DNA of 64,000 nt from Sporobacter sp038405045. Its GTDB lineage: Bacteria; Bacillota; Clostridia; Oscillospirales; Oscillospiraceae. This document shows positions 34,490 through 43,880 of the stretch, one piece after another. A model generated the notes under the pieces. The model saw nothing but the letters and a program-made list of their open reading frames with translations. It did not search any database and was not told the DNA's origin. Numbering within the stretch: the stretch's first letter is position 1; each line of letters begins with the position of its first letter. The translations under genes were made by a program, and so were the position numbers. The DNA lies in assembly GCA_038405045.1 (NCBI GenBank), contig JBBZIV010000003.1, positions 237,480 through 301,479 of the forward strand, written 5' to 3'.

Positions 34490-35347
34490 TTAAAATTCAT
34501 ATTCAAAGCTCGCCTGATCCGTTGTGATGTCAAAAAGGACGCGGCCTTTTTCCGTCAGGGTATAACGGGCCTTGCAGGCGAGACCTTCCCGGATAAGCCG
34601 CGTCATTTTACCGGACGATGGCGCGCGTAAGGCTGTGGTATGCCCAGATATCAGCTCTGCCGTCAAAGTGTACGCGTCCTGATAAACGCGGATCATCTTG
34701 CCCCCTGAATAATGGAGCTTCGCCCCGCGGTACGTGGCGAATCGCAGCTCCCGGCCGCGCCAGAAAACAAAGCCGATAACGCCCACAAACGGCCGACCAA
34801 ACGGCCGGACGACGGCGGCCGAAAGCATCAGTGAACACGGCCGCGCATCAAACCAGCTGTACTGCGTCCAAATATAACGTTTCGGAAACGAGCGACCGCT
34901 GTCGCCCTCCACATAGCCGACACCATCTTTAAAATCAAGAAGGCGTCCGTTTATCGTCACGCGGCCGGTGACGGCGTGCATGAGGCTGTAAACACTATGA
35001 CGGCATTCCATAAACGGCACAAAGCGATACGGCCCCATGATATCGCTCTCCGGTATCGTCCATTTGCCGTACCGGAGATGCCCCGTTGCGGAGACGTCCA
35101 CCGTTTGGACGTTGAGCTCAATGCCTTTTTTTGAAAACGTGCTGTCGGCAAGCGTTATGGCCGTATTGTATTTATCGATGCGCACGCCGGAAGCCGGAAA
35201 ATCAAGATAATAGGACGCGTCCTTCATGATGATCTGCAGGGACGCCCGCTCGCGCCCACCCTTCTCAGCGGAAACGGCAGGGATAAGCGCGAGCATGTTG
35301 TCACCGGCTTGCTGTTTAAAATACCAGCCTTCAAATCGTCCCGCCAT
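34490..35347 (-). CDS. tocopherol-cyclase-like protein
   Basis: This 285-residue protein resembles the tocopherol-cyclase family: opening GRFEGWYFKQ, VGYVEGDSGRSFPKRYIWTQ in the middle, and a beta-rich C-terminal half. Plants use this fold to close the chromanol ring, but bacteria without tocopherol, such as this anaerobe, carry homologues of unknown role, related to the lipocalin-like AttH/CrtC group. ATG 35347 is chosen for GGGAG 6 nt upstream; ATG 35368 is the alternative. It precedes the SPL-family gene by 14 bp in one operon. Confidence 0.8.
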   Translation of the reverse strand: MAGRFEGWYFKQQAGDNMLALIPAVSAEKGGRERASLQIIMKDASYYLDFPASGVRIDKYNTAITLADSTFSKKGIELNVQTVDVSATGHLRYGKWTIPESDIMGPYRFVPFMECRHSVYSLMHAVTGRVTINGRLLDFKDGVGYVEGDSGRSFPKRYIWTQYSWFDARPCSLMLSAAVVRPFGRPFVGVIGFVFWRGRELRFATYRGAKLHYSGGKMIRVYQDAYTLTAELISGHTTALRAPSSGKMTRLIREGLACKARYTLTEKGRVLFDITTDQASFEYEF

Positions 35348-35461
35348 CGCTTTCTCCCTCTGCTTCATGATAAACCGCCAGACATAGCCGCGCTGTTTTA
35401 GTATTCTCCGTCAATTGATATCCATTCTGTTTGCCGTCTCTTTTCTGCCGTCTTAAACAAA

Positions 35462-35493
35462 TAAAACCGAAGGCGTTAAATCCTTCGGTTTTA
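35462..35493 (-). terminator. terminator of the histidine operon
   Basis: TAAAACCGAAGG pairs perfectly with CCTTCGGTTTTA across 8 nt, followed on the minus strand by TTTG; located 18 bp after the last his gene. Confidence 0.85.
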
Positions 35494-35510
35494 CTGTTTT
35501 TTCTTTAAAT

Positions 35511-36323
35511 TTAGAGTTGGTAGTCGACAAAGCCGCTTGTCGTGAGTGTTTTGGCGTATTGAAAGCCGCAGGCCTTGGCCAGTTCTGCCGCCTCGCTGAA
35601 TCGATAGCAGATCGACGCCCCGTCGTGGCTGTCACTTGAAAGGATGATTTCGCCGCCGCGCGCTTTCAGTTCCTTTAAAAGAAAGGCTGCGGGATACGGG
35701 GCCTTTTTCCCAACGCGGTACATCGCGCCGGTGTTGATTTCAAACAAACGGTGTGTTTCTAAAACGGCAACGAGCGCCTCGATCGCCACGTTTTGATACC
35801 GTTTATCCGCCTCGTCAAAAAACCGACCGCCCTCGTTGAATTTCGTCACAAGATCAAAATGCCCGATGAAGTCCGGGTTCGTTTTCCTGGCAATGTCCGC
35901 GGCTGTGGTGTAAAAATCCCGGACGTAGGCGTAAAAATCCCCGCTGTAATGGCGCTTGACGTCGTCTTGCTGCACCGCGTCGCTCTCGTCAACGAGCAGA
36001 TATTCCCCGTCTTTTTTAATGTAATGGCAGGAGCCGATCACATAATCAAAACCGGCTGTCGGTTCGGTGGCATAATAATCCTGCTCGACACCGGTAAAAA
36101 GCGTGATCCTGTCGCCATATGTTTCTTTCAAGCGGGTCATCTCGTCGACAAACGCCGCCGTTTTATCAGGGCTCATGCACCAATCAGTCTCGAAACCCAT
36201 ATAGGCGTGGCCGGAGAGGCCGAAGGCGACAAGACCTTTTTGAATGGCGGCACGCACCATCTCTTCGCACGATTCCGACCCATCGCAATACGTTGTGTGC
36301 GCGTGAAAATTCGATAAGGTCAT
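35511..36323 (-). CDS. hisJ: histidinol-phosphatase, PHP family
   Basis: The PHP-type enzyme (270 residues) dephosphorylates L-histidinol phosphate. Seen: NFHAHTTYCDG at the N-terminus (metal-binding HxH), a GVEQDY loop, GSCHYI, GHFDLVTKFN and SSDSHDG. It supplies the phosphatase missing from the monofunctional HisB of this operon. Start overlaps the hisIE stop by 4 bp. Last gene of the ten-gene his operon. Also called hisK in some Firmicutes. Confidence 0.92.
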   Translation of the reverse strand: MTLSNFHAHTTYCDGSESCEEMVRAAIQKGLVAFGLSGHAYMGFETDWCMSPDKTAAFVDEMTRLKETYGDRITLFTGVEQDYYATEPTAGFDYVIGSCHYIKKDGEYLLVDESDAVQQDDVKRHYSGDFYAYVRDFYTTAADIARKTNPDFIGHFDLVTKFNEGGRFFDEADKRYQNVAIEALVAVLETHRLFEINTGAMYRVGKKAPYPAAFLLKELKARGGEIILSSDSHDGASICYRFSEAAELAKACGFQYAKTLTTSGFVDYQL

Positions 36324-36973
36324 GGCGTCATTTTCTCCTGCTTCACTTTCTTGTCGACAATGTGGCGGGCGGCCAGTTCGCTTTTGATATCGTCAAGCGT
36401 GATGCCCATTTCGATCATGAGGACCAAAACGTGATACGTCAGGTCGGCGATTTCATACACCGTCTCTTTATTATCGCCCGCTTTGCCGGCGATGATGACC
36501 TCCGTAGACTCCTCGCCGATTTTTTTCAGGATCTTATCAATACCCTTTTCAAAGAGATACGACGTGTACGAGCCTTCTTTGCGCTCTCTCTTGCGCCCGA
36601 TAAGCAGCGCCATCAGATCATCCAGCGAAAACGACGGTGACGATTCGCCGATGTAAACATCGTCATTAAAGCATGAATCCGCGCCTGTATGGCAGGCCGG
36701 GCCGTCTTTCCTAACGGTGACAGTCAACGCGTCCCTGTCGCAGTCGGCCTGAATTCGGACAATGTGCTGGACGTTGCCGGACGTCTCCCCCTTGCGCCAG
36801 AGCGCCTGTCGCGAGCGCGACCAAAAGCACGTTCTGCCCTCGCGCATGCTGATTTCAAGGCTCTCCCTGTTCATATAGGCTACCGTCAGGACTTTTTTTG
36901 TCTCCTCGTCAAGAACAACAGCGGGGATAAGCCCCTTCTCGTCAAATTTCAGCGCATCGATGTCAATCATCAT
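36320..36973 (-). CDS. hisI: bifunctional PR-AMP cyclohydrolase / PR-ATP pyrophosphatase
   Basis: HisIE fusion of 217 residues performing steps 2 and 3 of histidine synthesis. HisI part (about 1-112): YMNRESLEISMREGRTCFWSRS-type core with the zinc ligands C-D-x-D-x-D and C-H-T-G. HisE part (about 120-205): SYTSYLFEKGIDKILKKIGEE and EVIIAGKAGD all-alpha helices. It lies 5 bp after hisF and overlaps hisJ. Confidence 0.95.
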   Translation of the reverse strand: MMIDIDALKFDEKGLIPAVVLDEETKKVLTVAYMNRESLEISMREGRTCFWSRSRQALWRKGETSGNVQHIVRIQADCDRDALTVTVRKDGPACHTGADSCFNDDVYIGESSPSFSLDDLMALLIGRKRERKEGSYTSYLFEKGIDKILKKIGEESTEVIIAGKAGDNKETVYEIADLTYHVLVLMIEMGITLDDIKSELAARHIVDKKVKQEKMTP

Positions 36974-36978
36974 AACTT

Positions 36979-37737
36979 TTATATCCTCACGTTGATGTTT
37001 TCATTTTTTAACACAGTTTTCAGATCCTTGATACTGACCTCGCCGAAGTGGAAAATCGATGCCGCAAGCCCGGCGTCCACCTTCGGCAGGGCGTTGAAGA
37101 GTACGGTAAAATCCGCGATTTGGCCGGCACCGCCAGAGGCAATCACGGGGATGGACACGGCATCGCAGATGGCCGCCAGCATCTCCAGATCAAAGCCATT
37201 TTTCACGCCGTCCGTATCAATACTGTTGACGACAAGCTCGCCCGCGCCGAGGCTCTGGCCGCGTTTAACCCACTCGATTGCGTCCATCCCGGTGTCTTCG
37301 CGCCCGCCTTTTGCGAAGACGCGGAACCGCCCGTCGACGCGTTTGATATCCACCGATAAAACGACGCACTGATCGCCGTATATTTTAGCCGCTTCACGAA
37401 TCAGCTCCGGGTTCTTTATCGCGCCGGAATTGACGCTCACTTTATCTGCTCCGCACTTTAAAACTCTGTCGAAATCATCTGTCGTATTGATGCCGCCGCC
37501 GACGGTAAGGGGAATAAAAATGCAGCTTGCGACCTCCTTGAGGATATCGGTGAAAAGCCGCCGCTCCTCAAAAGACGCCGTGATATCATAAAAAACGAGC
37601 TCATCGGCACCGTTGTCACTGTAGAATTTGGCGAGCTTTACCGGGGACGACACGTCATTGAGCCCTAAAAAATTGATGCCCTTCACGACGCGCCCGTCCT
37701 TCACGTCAAGGCAGGGGATAATTCTTTTTGTTATCAT
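36979..37737 (-). CDS. hisF: imidazole glycerol phosphate synthase subunit HisF
   Basis: Cyclase subunit (252 residues) of IGP synthase: a TIM barrel with the catalytic Asp pair in RIIPCLDVKDGRVVKG (D11) and in the VLSVDIKR strand (D130 equivalent). It uses ammonia channelled from HisH to form imidazole glycerol phosphate and AICAR. Overlaps the hisA stop by 4 bp. Confidence 0.97.
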   Translation of the reverse strand: MITKRIIPCLDVKDGRVVKGINFLGLNDVSSPVKLAKFYSDNGADELVFYDITASFEERRLFTDILKEVASCIFIPLTVGGGINTTDDFDRVLKCGADKVSVNSGAIKNPELIREAAKIYGDQCVVLSVDIKRVDGRFRVFAKGGREDTGMDAIEWVKRGQSLGAGELVVNSIDTDGVKNGFDLEMLAAICDAVSIPVIASGGAGQIADFTVLFNALPKVDAGLAASIFHFGEVSIKDLKTVLKNENINVRI

Positions 37738-38465
37738 CGCAGAGCCTCCCCGCTTTGCTTGGCCTCTTGAATGGCCGCCTTCAGATCGATATGCCCCGTG
37801 TAAAGGGCTTTGCCTAAAATGGCCCCGTATAGACCGAGCGACCGCAGCGCGCGGATATCTTCTAGCGACGTCACGCCGCCCGATGCGATAATATCCGCTT
37901 TTATTTCAGCCGAGAGGCTTTGATAGAGCGCCGTGTTCGCCCCGCCGAGAACGCCGTCCTTCGAAATATCGGTGCAGATCACCGTCTTCACGCCGAGCGC
38001 GTCCATCTCGCGGCAGAAATCCATGCCCGTGCGCCCAGTGACCTCCGTCCAGCCCTTGATGGCAACATACCCGTCCTTGAGGTCGATGCCGACGGCGATG
38101 CGCTCCCCGAAGTGCGCAACCATCTCGCCGACAAAGCCGGGCTTTGTGACGGCCGCCGTGCCGAGAATGACGCGGCTGACACCGAGGTCACAGTATTTTT
38201 CAATCACGTCACGCGTGCGGATGCCGCCGCCCACCTGAAGAGAAAGGCTGCTTTCGGCAAGCTTTCGGATCGTTTCAAAATTCGCGGTCGTCCCGTCCTT
38301 TGCCCCTTCGAGGTCGACGACGTGCAGATTTGACGCGCCCGCGTCACGGAAAGACCGGGCAACGCTCGCTGGATCGTCGCTGTAAACCGTCATCTGGGCG
38401 TAATCACCCTTGAAAAGCCGGACGGCGCAGCCGTTAAACAAATCAATTGCTGGAAATATAGTCAT
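37734..38465 (-). CDS. hisA: ProFAR isomerase HisA
   Basis: HisA (243 residues) isomerises ProFAR to PRFAR. Seen: the TIM-barrel FPAIDLFNGCAVRLFKGD with Asp8, LQVGGGIRTRD, and VICTDISKDGVLGG with the second catalytic Asp. It follows hisH by 9 bp. Confidence 0.97.
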   Translation of the reverse strand: MTIFPAIDLFNGCAVRLFKGDYAQMTVYSDDPASVARSFRDAGASNLHVVDLEGAKDGTTANFETIRKLAESSLSLQVGGGIRTRDVIEKYCDLGVSRVILGTAAVTKPGFVGEMVAHFGERIAVGIDLKDGYVAIKGWTEVTGRTGMDFCREMDALGVKTVICTDISKDGVLGGANTALYQSLSAEIKADIIASGGVTSLEDIRALRSLGLYGAILGKALYTGHIDLKAAIQEAKQSGEALR

Positions 38466-38474
38466 GGTGGCTCC

Positions 38475-39092
38475 TTAAATCTCGCAGAACGCGCGTAAAA
38501 TATTGAGTCCGACGTCACCGCTTTTTTCGGGATGAAACTGCGTCCCGTAAATATTCCCGTTAGCAACAGCCGCCGTCAGCTCCGCGCCGTATTCCGTTGT
38601 GGCGATGACGGCTTCGTCGCAGTCTGACGCATAGTAGGAGTGGACGAAATAGACGCAGTCGCCCTCATTAATATACTGAAACAGCTGGCTTTTCGGCTTG
38701 TCTTTCGGGAAAATCAGCCCGTTCCAGCCGATTTGCGGAATTTTATACCCCTTTGGGACAACCGGCTCCATGGGGACGACGCGGCCCTTGATGAGGCCAA
38801 GCCCCTCGTGTTCGCCGTATTCATAGCTTTTTTCAAACAAAAGCTGCATGCCGAGGCAGACGCCGAGCAGCGGCTTGCCGCTTCGCGCCTGTGCCGTGAC
38901 AACGTCATACAGGCCGCTGTTTCGGAGCTTTCGGGCGGCGTCCTCAAAAGCGCCGACGCCGGGCAGAATGATGCGGTCGCTGTTTTGCAGCACAGCGGCA
39001 CTGTTTGTAACGGCAGCATCCTGCCCGATGTATTGAAGGGAGCTGCGCAGGGAAAAGAGATTCCCGACGCCGTAGTCTACAATGGCAATCAT
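38475..39092 (-). CDS. hisH: imidazole glycerol phosphate synthase subunit HisH
   Basis: Glutaminase subunit (205 residues) of IGP synthase. Seen: class-I GATase nucleophile motif LLGVCLGMQLLFEKS and the His-Glu dyad GTQFHPEKS near the C-terminus, with a VDYGVGNLFS start. A 64-bp gap, the widest in the operon, separates it from hisB. Confidence 0.96.
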   Translation of the reverse strand: MIAIVDYGVGNLFSLRSSLQYIGQDAAVTNSAAVLQNSDRIILPGVGAFEDAARKLRNSGLYDVVTAQARSGKPLLGVCLGMQLLFEKSYEYGEHEGLGLIKGRVVPMEPVVPKGYKIPQIGWNGLIFPKDKPKSQLFQYINEGDCVYFVHSYYASDCDEAVIATTEYGAELTAAVANGNIYGTQFHPEKSGDVGLNILRAFCEI

Positions 39093-39156
39093 GGTGTACC
39101 TCGATTATTCAGTCTGCGCCGCCGTCAGATCGCAGGCATAACGGCGGCAATTTGGA

Positions 39157-39744
39157 TCAGAGAATGCCCTTTGTTGACGGAATTTCGTCCTTGAACGCCG
39201 TATCGATTGAAACGGCCTTCGCCAGGGCGCGCGTCAGAGCCTTAAAACAGGCCTCTATAATGTGGTGTGTATTACTGCCCGCCAGTTGACGGACATGGAG
39301 CGTGATCCCCGCCTTGCGCACAAAGGCCAGCAGAAACTCTTCAACAAGCTCCGTATCCATAGTGCCGACCTTACCGTCCGGCAGGTCCAGTCCATAGGCC
39401 AAACAGCTTCTGCCGGAGACGTCCACAGCGCATAAGACAAGTGCCTCGTCCATCGGCAGCAGCATGTCGCCGTATCGCTTGATGCCCTTCATATCGCCGA
39501 GCGCTTCGGCAAACGCCATACCAAGGCACAGGCCGATGTCCTCGACAGTGTGGTGCGCGTCGACATGGGTGTCGCCTCGGCATGTCAGTGTGACATCAAA
39601 GCGCCCGTGCCGGGCAAAAAGCGTCAGCATATGGTCGAGAAAGCCGATGCCGGTGTCGACGGCGCTGTCGCCCCGCCCGTCGAGATTCAGCTTGAGAGAA
39701 ATGTCTGTCTCCGCTGTTTTGCGCTGAATGTCGCTCTGCCTCAT
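39157..39744 (-). CDS. hisB: imidazoleglycerol-phosphate dehydratase HisB
   Basis: Monofunctional IGPD (195 residues) with the two His/Glu metal motifs DAHHTVEDIGLCLG (about 70-83) and NTHHIIEACFKALTRAL (about 165-181), and DHMLTLFARHG near residue 38. It lacks the N-terminal HAD phosphatase of the E. coli enzyme; the PHP-type HisJ in this operon does that step. Confidence 0.97.
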   Translation of the reverse strand: MRQSDIQRKTAETDISLKLNLDGRGDSAVDTGIGFLDHMLTLFARHGRFDVTLTCRGDTHVDAHHTVEDIGLCLGMAFAEALGDMKGIKRYGDMLLPMDEALVLCAVDVSGRSCLAYGLDLPDGKVGTMDTELVEEFLLAFVRKAGITLHVRQLAGSNTHHIIEACFKALTRALAKAVSIDTAFKDEIPSTKGIL

Positions 39745-39745
39745 A

Positions 39746-40813
39746 TTATGTCTCCCTTCTGAGAATCACTGCCAGCGCCGATAGCAGCTCTTCCATCTGC
39801 TCGGGCGTGCCGATTGTAATTCTAAGATAATCTGAAATTCTGTTTTTGTCAAAATGGCGCACAAGAATGCCGCGCGCCTTCAGCTGCCGGTAGAGGTCAC
39901 CGCCCGATGCTTCGGGGTGCCGGGTGAAAAGAAAGTTGGCAACGGATGCCGTCATCTGAAAGCCGAGCGCCTTGAGCCCTTCGGCCGTCTTTTCGCGCGT
40001 TGCGATGACCCGGTGGCACATGGCGTCATAATACGCTGCGTCGTCAAACGCCGCTTCCCCGGCCAGAAGAGCCGGGCGGCTGACATTATAGGAATTAAAA
40101 GAGTACCGAACGGCGTCAATGTCGTCAATCAGCGCCTTACAGCCGAACGCAAAGCCCAGCCGCGCTCCGGCGAGGGACCGCGATTTCGAGCACGTCTGCA
40201 CGACGAGCAGGTTGTCATATTTTTGAATGAGCCCGACGGCGGTGTCTCCCCCGAAATCGACATACGCCTCGTCGACGATGACGACGTTATCAGGGTTTGC
40301 GGCCAGAATCTTTTCGATCGCGTCAAGCGATACGGCAAGGCCTGTCGGCGCGTTCGGGTTGGCAATGATAATCGTCTTGCCGATGCCGACGTAATCGTCG
40401 GCGCAGAGCGTAAAATCAGACCGCAGCGGGATAACGGCGCGCGGGATCCCAAACAGGTCACAGTAGACAGGGTAAAACCCGTACGTAACGTCGGCAAAGG
40501 CCGCGGGCGTCTTTTCGTCGCAGAAGGCCATAAACGCAAACGCCAAAGCCTCGTCCGACCCGTTTGACAAAAAGACATTTTCGGGTTCCAAGCCGTACTT
40601 TGCCGCGATTTTTTGACGCAGTGCCTTCCCCGTCGGATCGGGGTATAGGTTCAGCTTGTCGAGCGCGGCGCTGCCAAGCCGCTCGAGCACCAAGGGTGAC
40701 GGCGGATACGGCGATTCGTTTGTGTTGAGCTTGATATAGGCCATATCGGTCGGCTGCTCGCCGGGAACATACGGTACAAGATCAGAAAGGCGTTTGCTCA
40801 AAAACCGGCTCAT
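39746..40813 (-). CDS. hisC: histidinol-phosphate aminotransferase HisC
   Basis: PLP-dependent fold-type I aminotransferase (355 residues). Seen: LNTNESPYPPSP, FLSNGSDEALA, IIANPNAPTG, DEAYVDF and the Schiff-base lysine in QTCSKSRSLAGARLGFA. One bp separates it from hisB and it overlaps hisD by 4 bp. Confidence 0.96.
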   Translation of the reverse strand: MSRFLSKRLSDLVPYVPGEQPTDMAYIKLNTNESPYPPSPLVLERLGSAALDKLNLYPDPTGKALRQKIAAKYGLEPENVFLSNGSDEALAFAFMAFCDEKTPAAFADVTYGFYPVYCDLFGIPRAVIPLRSDFTLCADDYVGIGKTIIIANPNAPTGLAVSLDAIEKILAANPDNVVIVDEAYVDFGGDTAVGLIQKYDNLLVVQTCSKSRSLAGARLGFAFGCKALIDDIDAVRYSFNSYNVSRPALLAGEAAFDDAAYYDAMCHRVIATREKTAEGLKALGFQMTASVANFLFTRHPEASGGDLYRQLKARGILVRHFDKNRISDYLRITIGTPEQMEELLSALAVILRRET

Positions 40814-42099
40814 GGCGTCACGTCTCTTTCCGCCTGAAGCCGGACGGTGACGGAACGGGCATGCGCGTCAAGTCCCTCTCGCGCGGCAAAGGCCGCGACG
40901 TCTTGAGCCACCGCTTCAAGCGCTGTTTTTGTGTAGTAGGTAAATGACGATTTTTTTATGAAGTCGTCAACGGACAGGGGGCTTGAAAAGCGCGCCGTCC
41001 CCATCGTCGGCAGCGTGTGGTTCGGCCCGGCGAAATAGTCGCCCAGCGCCTCAGGGCAGTATTTCCCCAAAAAGATGGACCCGGCGTTTTGGACCATGCC
41101 GAGATAATCAAACGGGTTATCCACACAGATTTCCAAATGCTCGGGCGCGAGCGCATTCGAAATCTCCAGCGCGCGCTCCAGCGTTTCGGTAACAATGATC
41201 TTCCCGTTGTTATCAATCGACTCTCTGGCAAATGCGCGGCGCGGGAGCGCCTCAAGCTGTTTTTCAAGCTCGACGCGCACCGCTTCGGCGAGCGATGGGC
41301 TGTCCGTCACCAAAACGGCACTCGCATTTTTATCGTGCTCGGCCTGTGAGAGCATATCGGCCGCAACAACGGCGGGGCGGCATGATGCGTCTGCAATCAC
41401 GAGAATCTCGCTCGGCCCGGCAATCATGTCGATGCCAACGGTGCCGAAAACCTGTTTTTTAGCCTCGGCAACATAGGCGTTGCCCGGCCCCACGATTTTA
41501 TCGACCCGCGGGACGGATGCCGTTCCGTACGCCAGCGCCCCAACGGCCTGTGCCCCGCCGATTTTGAACACCCTATCTGCACCCGCTATGCGCGCCGCCG
41601 CCAGAATGTTCGGGGATACAACGCCGCTAGGCGCCGGCGTCGTCACGATGATTTCACCGACACCGGCAAGCTTTGCCGGGATGCAGTTCATCAACACGGA
41701 GGACGGATAGCTTGCCGTCCCGCCTGGGACGTAGACGCCGACGCGCGCCAGCGGCGTAATTTTCTGCCCAAGGACGACGCCGTTTTTCTGTGTGACAACA
41801 AAGCCTTGCCGCACCTGGTTTCTGTGAAACGCTTCGATGTTGGCTGCCGCTTTTTGCATAATGGCGACGAGCGCGTCGTCCGCCGTCTCTTCGGCCGCAT
41901 CGAGCGCCTCTTTCGTGACCTCCAAGGCTGCAAGCTCGGCGCCGTCAAATTTTTTTGCATACTGAAAAAGCGCTGCGTCGCCATTTTCCCGGACGTCGGA
42001 TAAAATGGCGGCAACGGTCTTTTCGATACCGCTCGTATCGTCAGACCGGTAGAAGATCTGATCCGGCGAAACGTCGCCGTCTTTATAAATCCGAATCAT
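40810..42099 (-). CDS. hisD: histidinol dehydrogenase HisD
   Basis: Zinc enzyme (429 residues) oxidising histidinol to histidine in two NAD-dependent steps. Seen: VPGGTASYPSSVLMN, KIGGAQAVGALAYGT, VGPGNAYVAEAKK, DMIAGPSEI, LSQAEHD (zinc ligand His) and APEHLEI. ATG 42099 is chosen because the protein then begins MIRIYKDGD with AGAGG upstream; the longer reading to 42141 would overlap hisG. Confidence 0.96.
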   Translation of the reverse strand: MIRIYKDGDVSPDQIFYRSDDTSGIEKTVAAILSDVRENGDAALFQYAKKFDGAELAALEVTKEALDAAEETADDALVAIMQKAAANIEAFHRNQVRQGFVVTQKNGVVLGQKITPLARVGVYVPGGTASYPSSVLMNCIPAKLAGVGEIIVTTPAPSGVVSPNILAAARIAGADRVFKIGGAQAVGALAYGTASVPRVDKIVGPGNAYVAEAKKQVFGTVGIDMIAGPSEILVIADASCRPAVVAADMLSQAEHDKNASAVLVTDSPSLAEAVRVELEKQLEALPRRAFARESIDNNGKIIVTETLERALEISNALAPEHLEICVDNPFDYLGMVQNAGSIFLGKYCPEALGDYFAGPNHTLPTMGTARFSSPLSVDDFIKKSSFTYYTKTALEAVAQDVAAFAAREGLDAHARSVTVRLQAERDVTP

Positions 42100-42104
42100 T
42101 ATGC

Positions 42105-42758
42105 TCAGCCCTCTTTTATCATGTCGGATACCCTGTCGCACAGGGTGCGGAGCTTTTCATGCTTAAACCGGTAGCTGGCCTTATTGGCGACGAGCCGCGC
42201 GCTGACCGGCACAATCGTCTCGATGACGGCGAGGTCGTTTTCTCGGAGCGTCGTGCCCGTCTCAACGATGTCGACAATGACGTCCGACAGGCCGAGAATC
42301 GGCGCGAGCTCGATAGAGCCGTTGAGCTTTATGATATCAATTTCCCGGCCGAGGCTCGCATAAAACGTTTTGGCGACGTTTGAAAACTTCGTGGCAACAC
42401 GCAGCGTCCTGTCAAGGTCATCGCGAAAGTCTTTTTTCGCCGCCACGCACAATCGGCATTTGCCGACGTTGAGATCTAAAAGCTCGTAGATATCGGGCTC
42501 ATATTCCAGAAGAATATCCTTCCCGGCAATGCCAAGGTCGGCTGCGCCGCGCTCGACATAGATGGCCACGTCCGACGGCTTGACCCAGAAGTAACGGACG
42601 CCTGTCTCCTCATTTTCAAAGATAAGCTTCCTATTGTTGTCCCATATGGCAGGGCAGCCGTAGCCAACGGTCTCGAATACCTCATAAACCTTTTCTCCGA
42701 GTCGACCCTTCGGCAGCGCGATATTAATCCAGTCGTTCAAGAACGTCAAACCCCCCAT
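42105..42758 (-). CDS. hisG: ATP phosphoribosyltransferase catalytic subunit HisG (short form)
   Basis: Short-form HisG (about 217 residues) catalyses the first step, joining PRPP and ATP; it lacks the C-terminal ACT-like domain and needs HisZ. Seen: INIALPKGRLGEKVYE near the start, DLGIAGKDILLE and VDIVETGTTLREN (PRPP loop). The start is ambiguous: ATG 42758 lies 35 bp inside hisZ, while TTG 42740, preceded by a GGGGGG run, would start nearer the conserved INIALP. Either way the two genes overlap and are likely translationally coupled. Confidence 0.95.
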   Translation of the reverse strand: MGGLTFLNDWINIALPKGRLGEKVYEVFETVGYGCPAIWDNNRKLIFENEETGVRYFWVKPSDVAIYVERGAADLGIAGKDILLEYEPDIYELLDLNVGKCRLCVAAKKDFRDDLDRTLRVATKFSNVAKTFYASLGREIDIIKLNGSIELAPILGLSDVIVDIVETGTTLRENDLAVIETIVPVSARLVANKASYRFKHEKLRTLCDRVSDMIKEG

Positions 42759-43848
42759 CTTTCATTTGATAAAGCTGCCTGTATTTAATGCCGTCGGCGG
42801 GCCCCCGCTCCGCTCGGACGCTCATATTGTCATCCGTCAGCACTTTTACCGCCCGTGCCAGCGCCTGGGCGTCTGTCGTCTCGTCATAGAGAAGTAAAAC
42901 ATCCACGTCAAACGGCCGCGGCGCCTCATCAAACCGCTCGAGAAGGTCGAGATAGACGGCAAACCCAATGGCACCAGCCTTTTTCCCAAAGCGTTCCAGC
43001 AGCTTGTCGTACCGCCCGCCGGACAAAACGCCCGTCGGAATCCCGTCGACAAAGCCCTGAAAAATAATGCCGTTATAATATGTCATGTCGTTGACGATGG
43101 AGAAGTCGAGCCGGATATTCTCGCCCGCGCCGAAGCTCTTGATAACCGTGAAGACGCTTTCCAGCTCGCTGACGGCCTCGTCCGTTCTCTCGTTAATACT
43201 GAGCTTCTTCAAAAGGCCGATGGTTTCCTCAAACGACCCATACAGAGCGGCGATCGCCGCCAGCCGCCGGGTATCATCCTCTTGAAGGCCGAAGGCTTGC
43301 GACAGCTTTTCAATCTCCGGCACGTTTTTTTCACTGATGCACCGGAGCATGCGTGCCGCCTGCTCTTCGGCAAGACCCAGCCCGTCAAAAAGGCCGCTGA
43401 GATAGCCCATGTGCGAAATGTCCAGCGCGTATCTGCCGCTGATGAGCTGCAGGCTTCTGTCCGCCAGCAGGATAACTTCCGCCATGGCGTACAGGTCGAT
43501 GGGGCCGATGCACTCAAGCCCTGCCTGCATCCGCTCTTTGAATTCGCGGCCTGTGTGCGACAGGCGGTAGACGTTCTCATTATAAAAATATTTGCACAGA
43601 GACGCGTCGTCCTTCGCGTTCTTGACAATTGATAGCGTTACATCCGGCTTTAAAGCCAAAAGCTTTCCGTTTGTATCATTAAACGTGATAATCTGCTCGG
43701 ACGCAAGAAAATTTTTATTTCGGACGTACAGATCATACTCCTCAAACTTGTTCATCTTATATTGTGTATAGCCGTATTTTCTGTACAGAGCCCGCAGGCT
43801 CATCATCGCCTTTTCTTCGTTTTTCAGGACATCTCCGGAATAAGTCAT
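42724..43848 (-). CDS. hisZ: ATP phosphoribosyltransferase regulatory subunit HisZ
   Basis: Class-II histidyl-tRNA-synthetase-like protein (374 residues) without aminoacylation activity, forming the hetero-octamer with short HisG and mediating histidine feedback. Seen: motif-2-like FYNENVYRLSHTGREFKERMQAG, LSGGRYDKLLERFGKKAGAIGFA (motif-3-like). GAGAGG precedes the ATG. First gene of the operon, 26 nt after the predicted transcription start. Confidence 0.94.
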   Translation of the reverse strand: MTYSGDVLKNEEKAMMSLRALYRKYGYTQYKMNKFEEYDLYVRNKNFLASEQIITFNDTNGKLLALKPDVTLSIVKNAKDDASLCKYFYNENVYRLSHTGREFKERMQAGLECIGPIDLYAMAEVILLADRSLQLISGRYALDISHMGYLSGLFDGLGLAEEQAARMLRCISEKNVPEIEKLSQAFGLQEDDTRRLAAIAALYGSFEETIGLLKKLSINERTDEAVSELESVFTVIKSFGAGENIRLDFSIVNDMTYYNGIIFQGFVDGIPTGVLSGGRYDKLLERFGKKAGAIGFAVYLDLLERFDEAPRPFDVDVLLLYDETTDAQALARAVKVLTDDNMSVRAERGPADGIKYRQLYQMKDGGFDVLERLD

Positions 43849-43880
43849 AATTCCTCTCCAGCCTTCATCATGATATGGTC

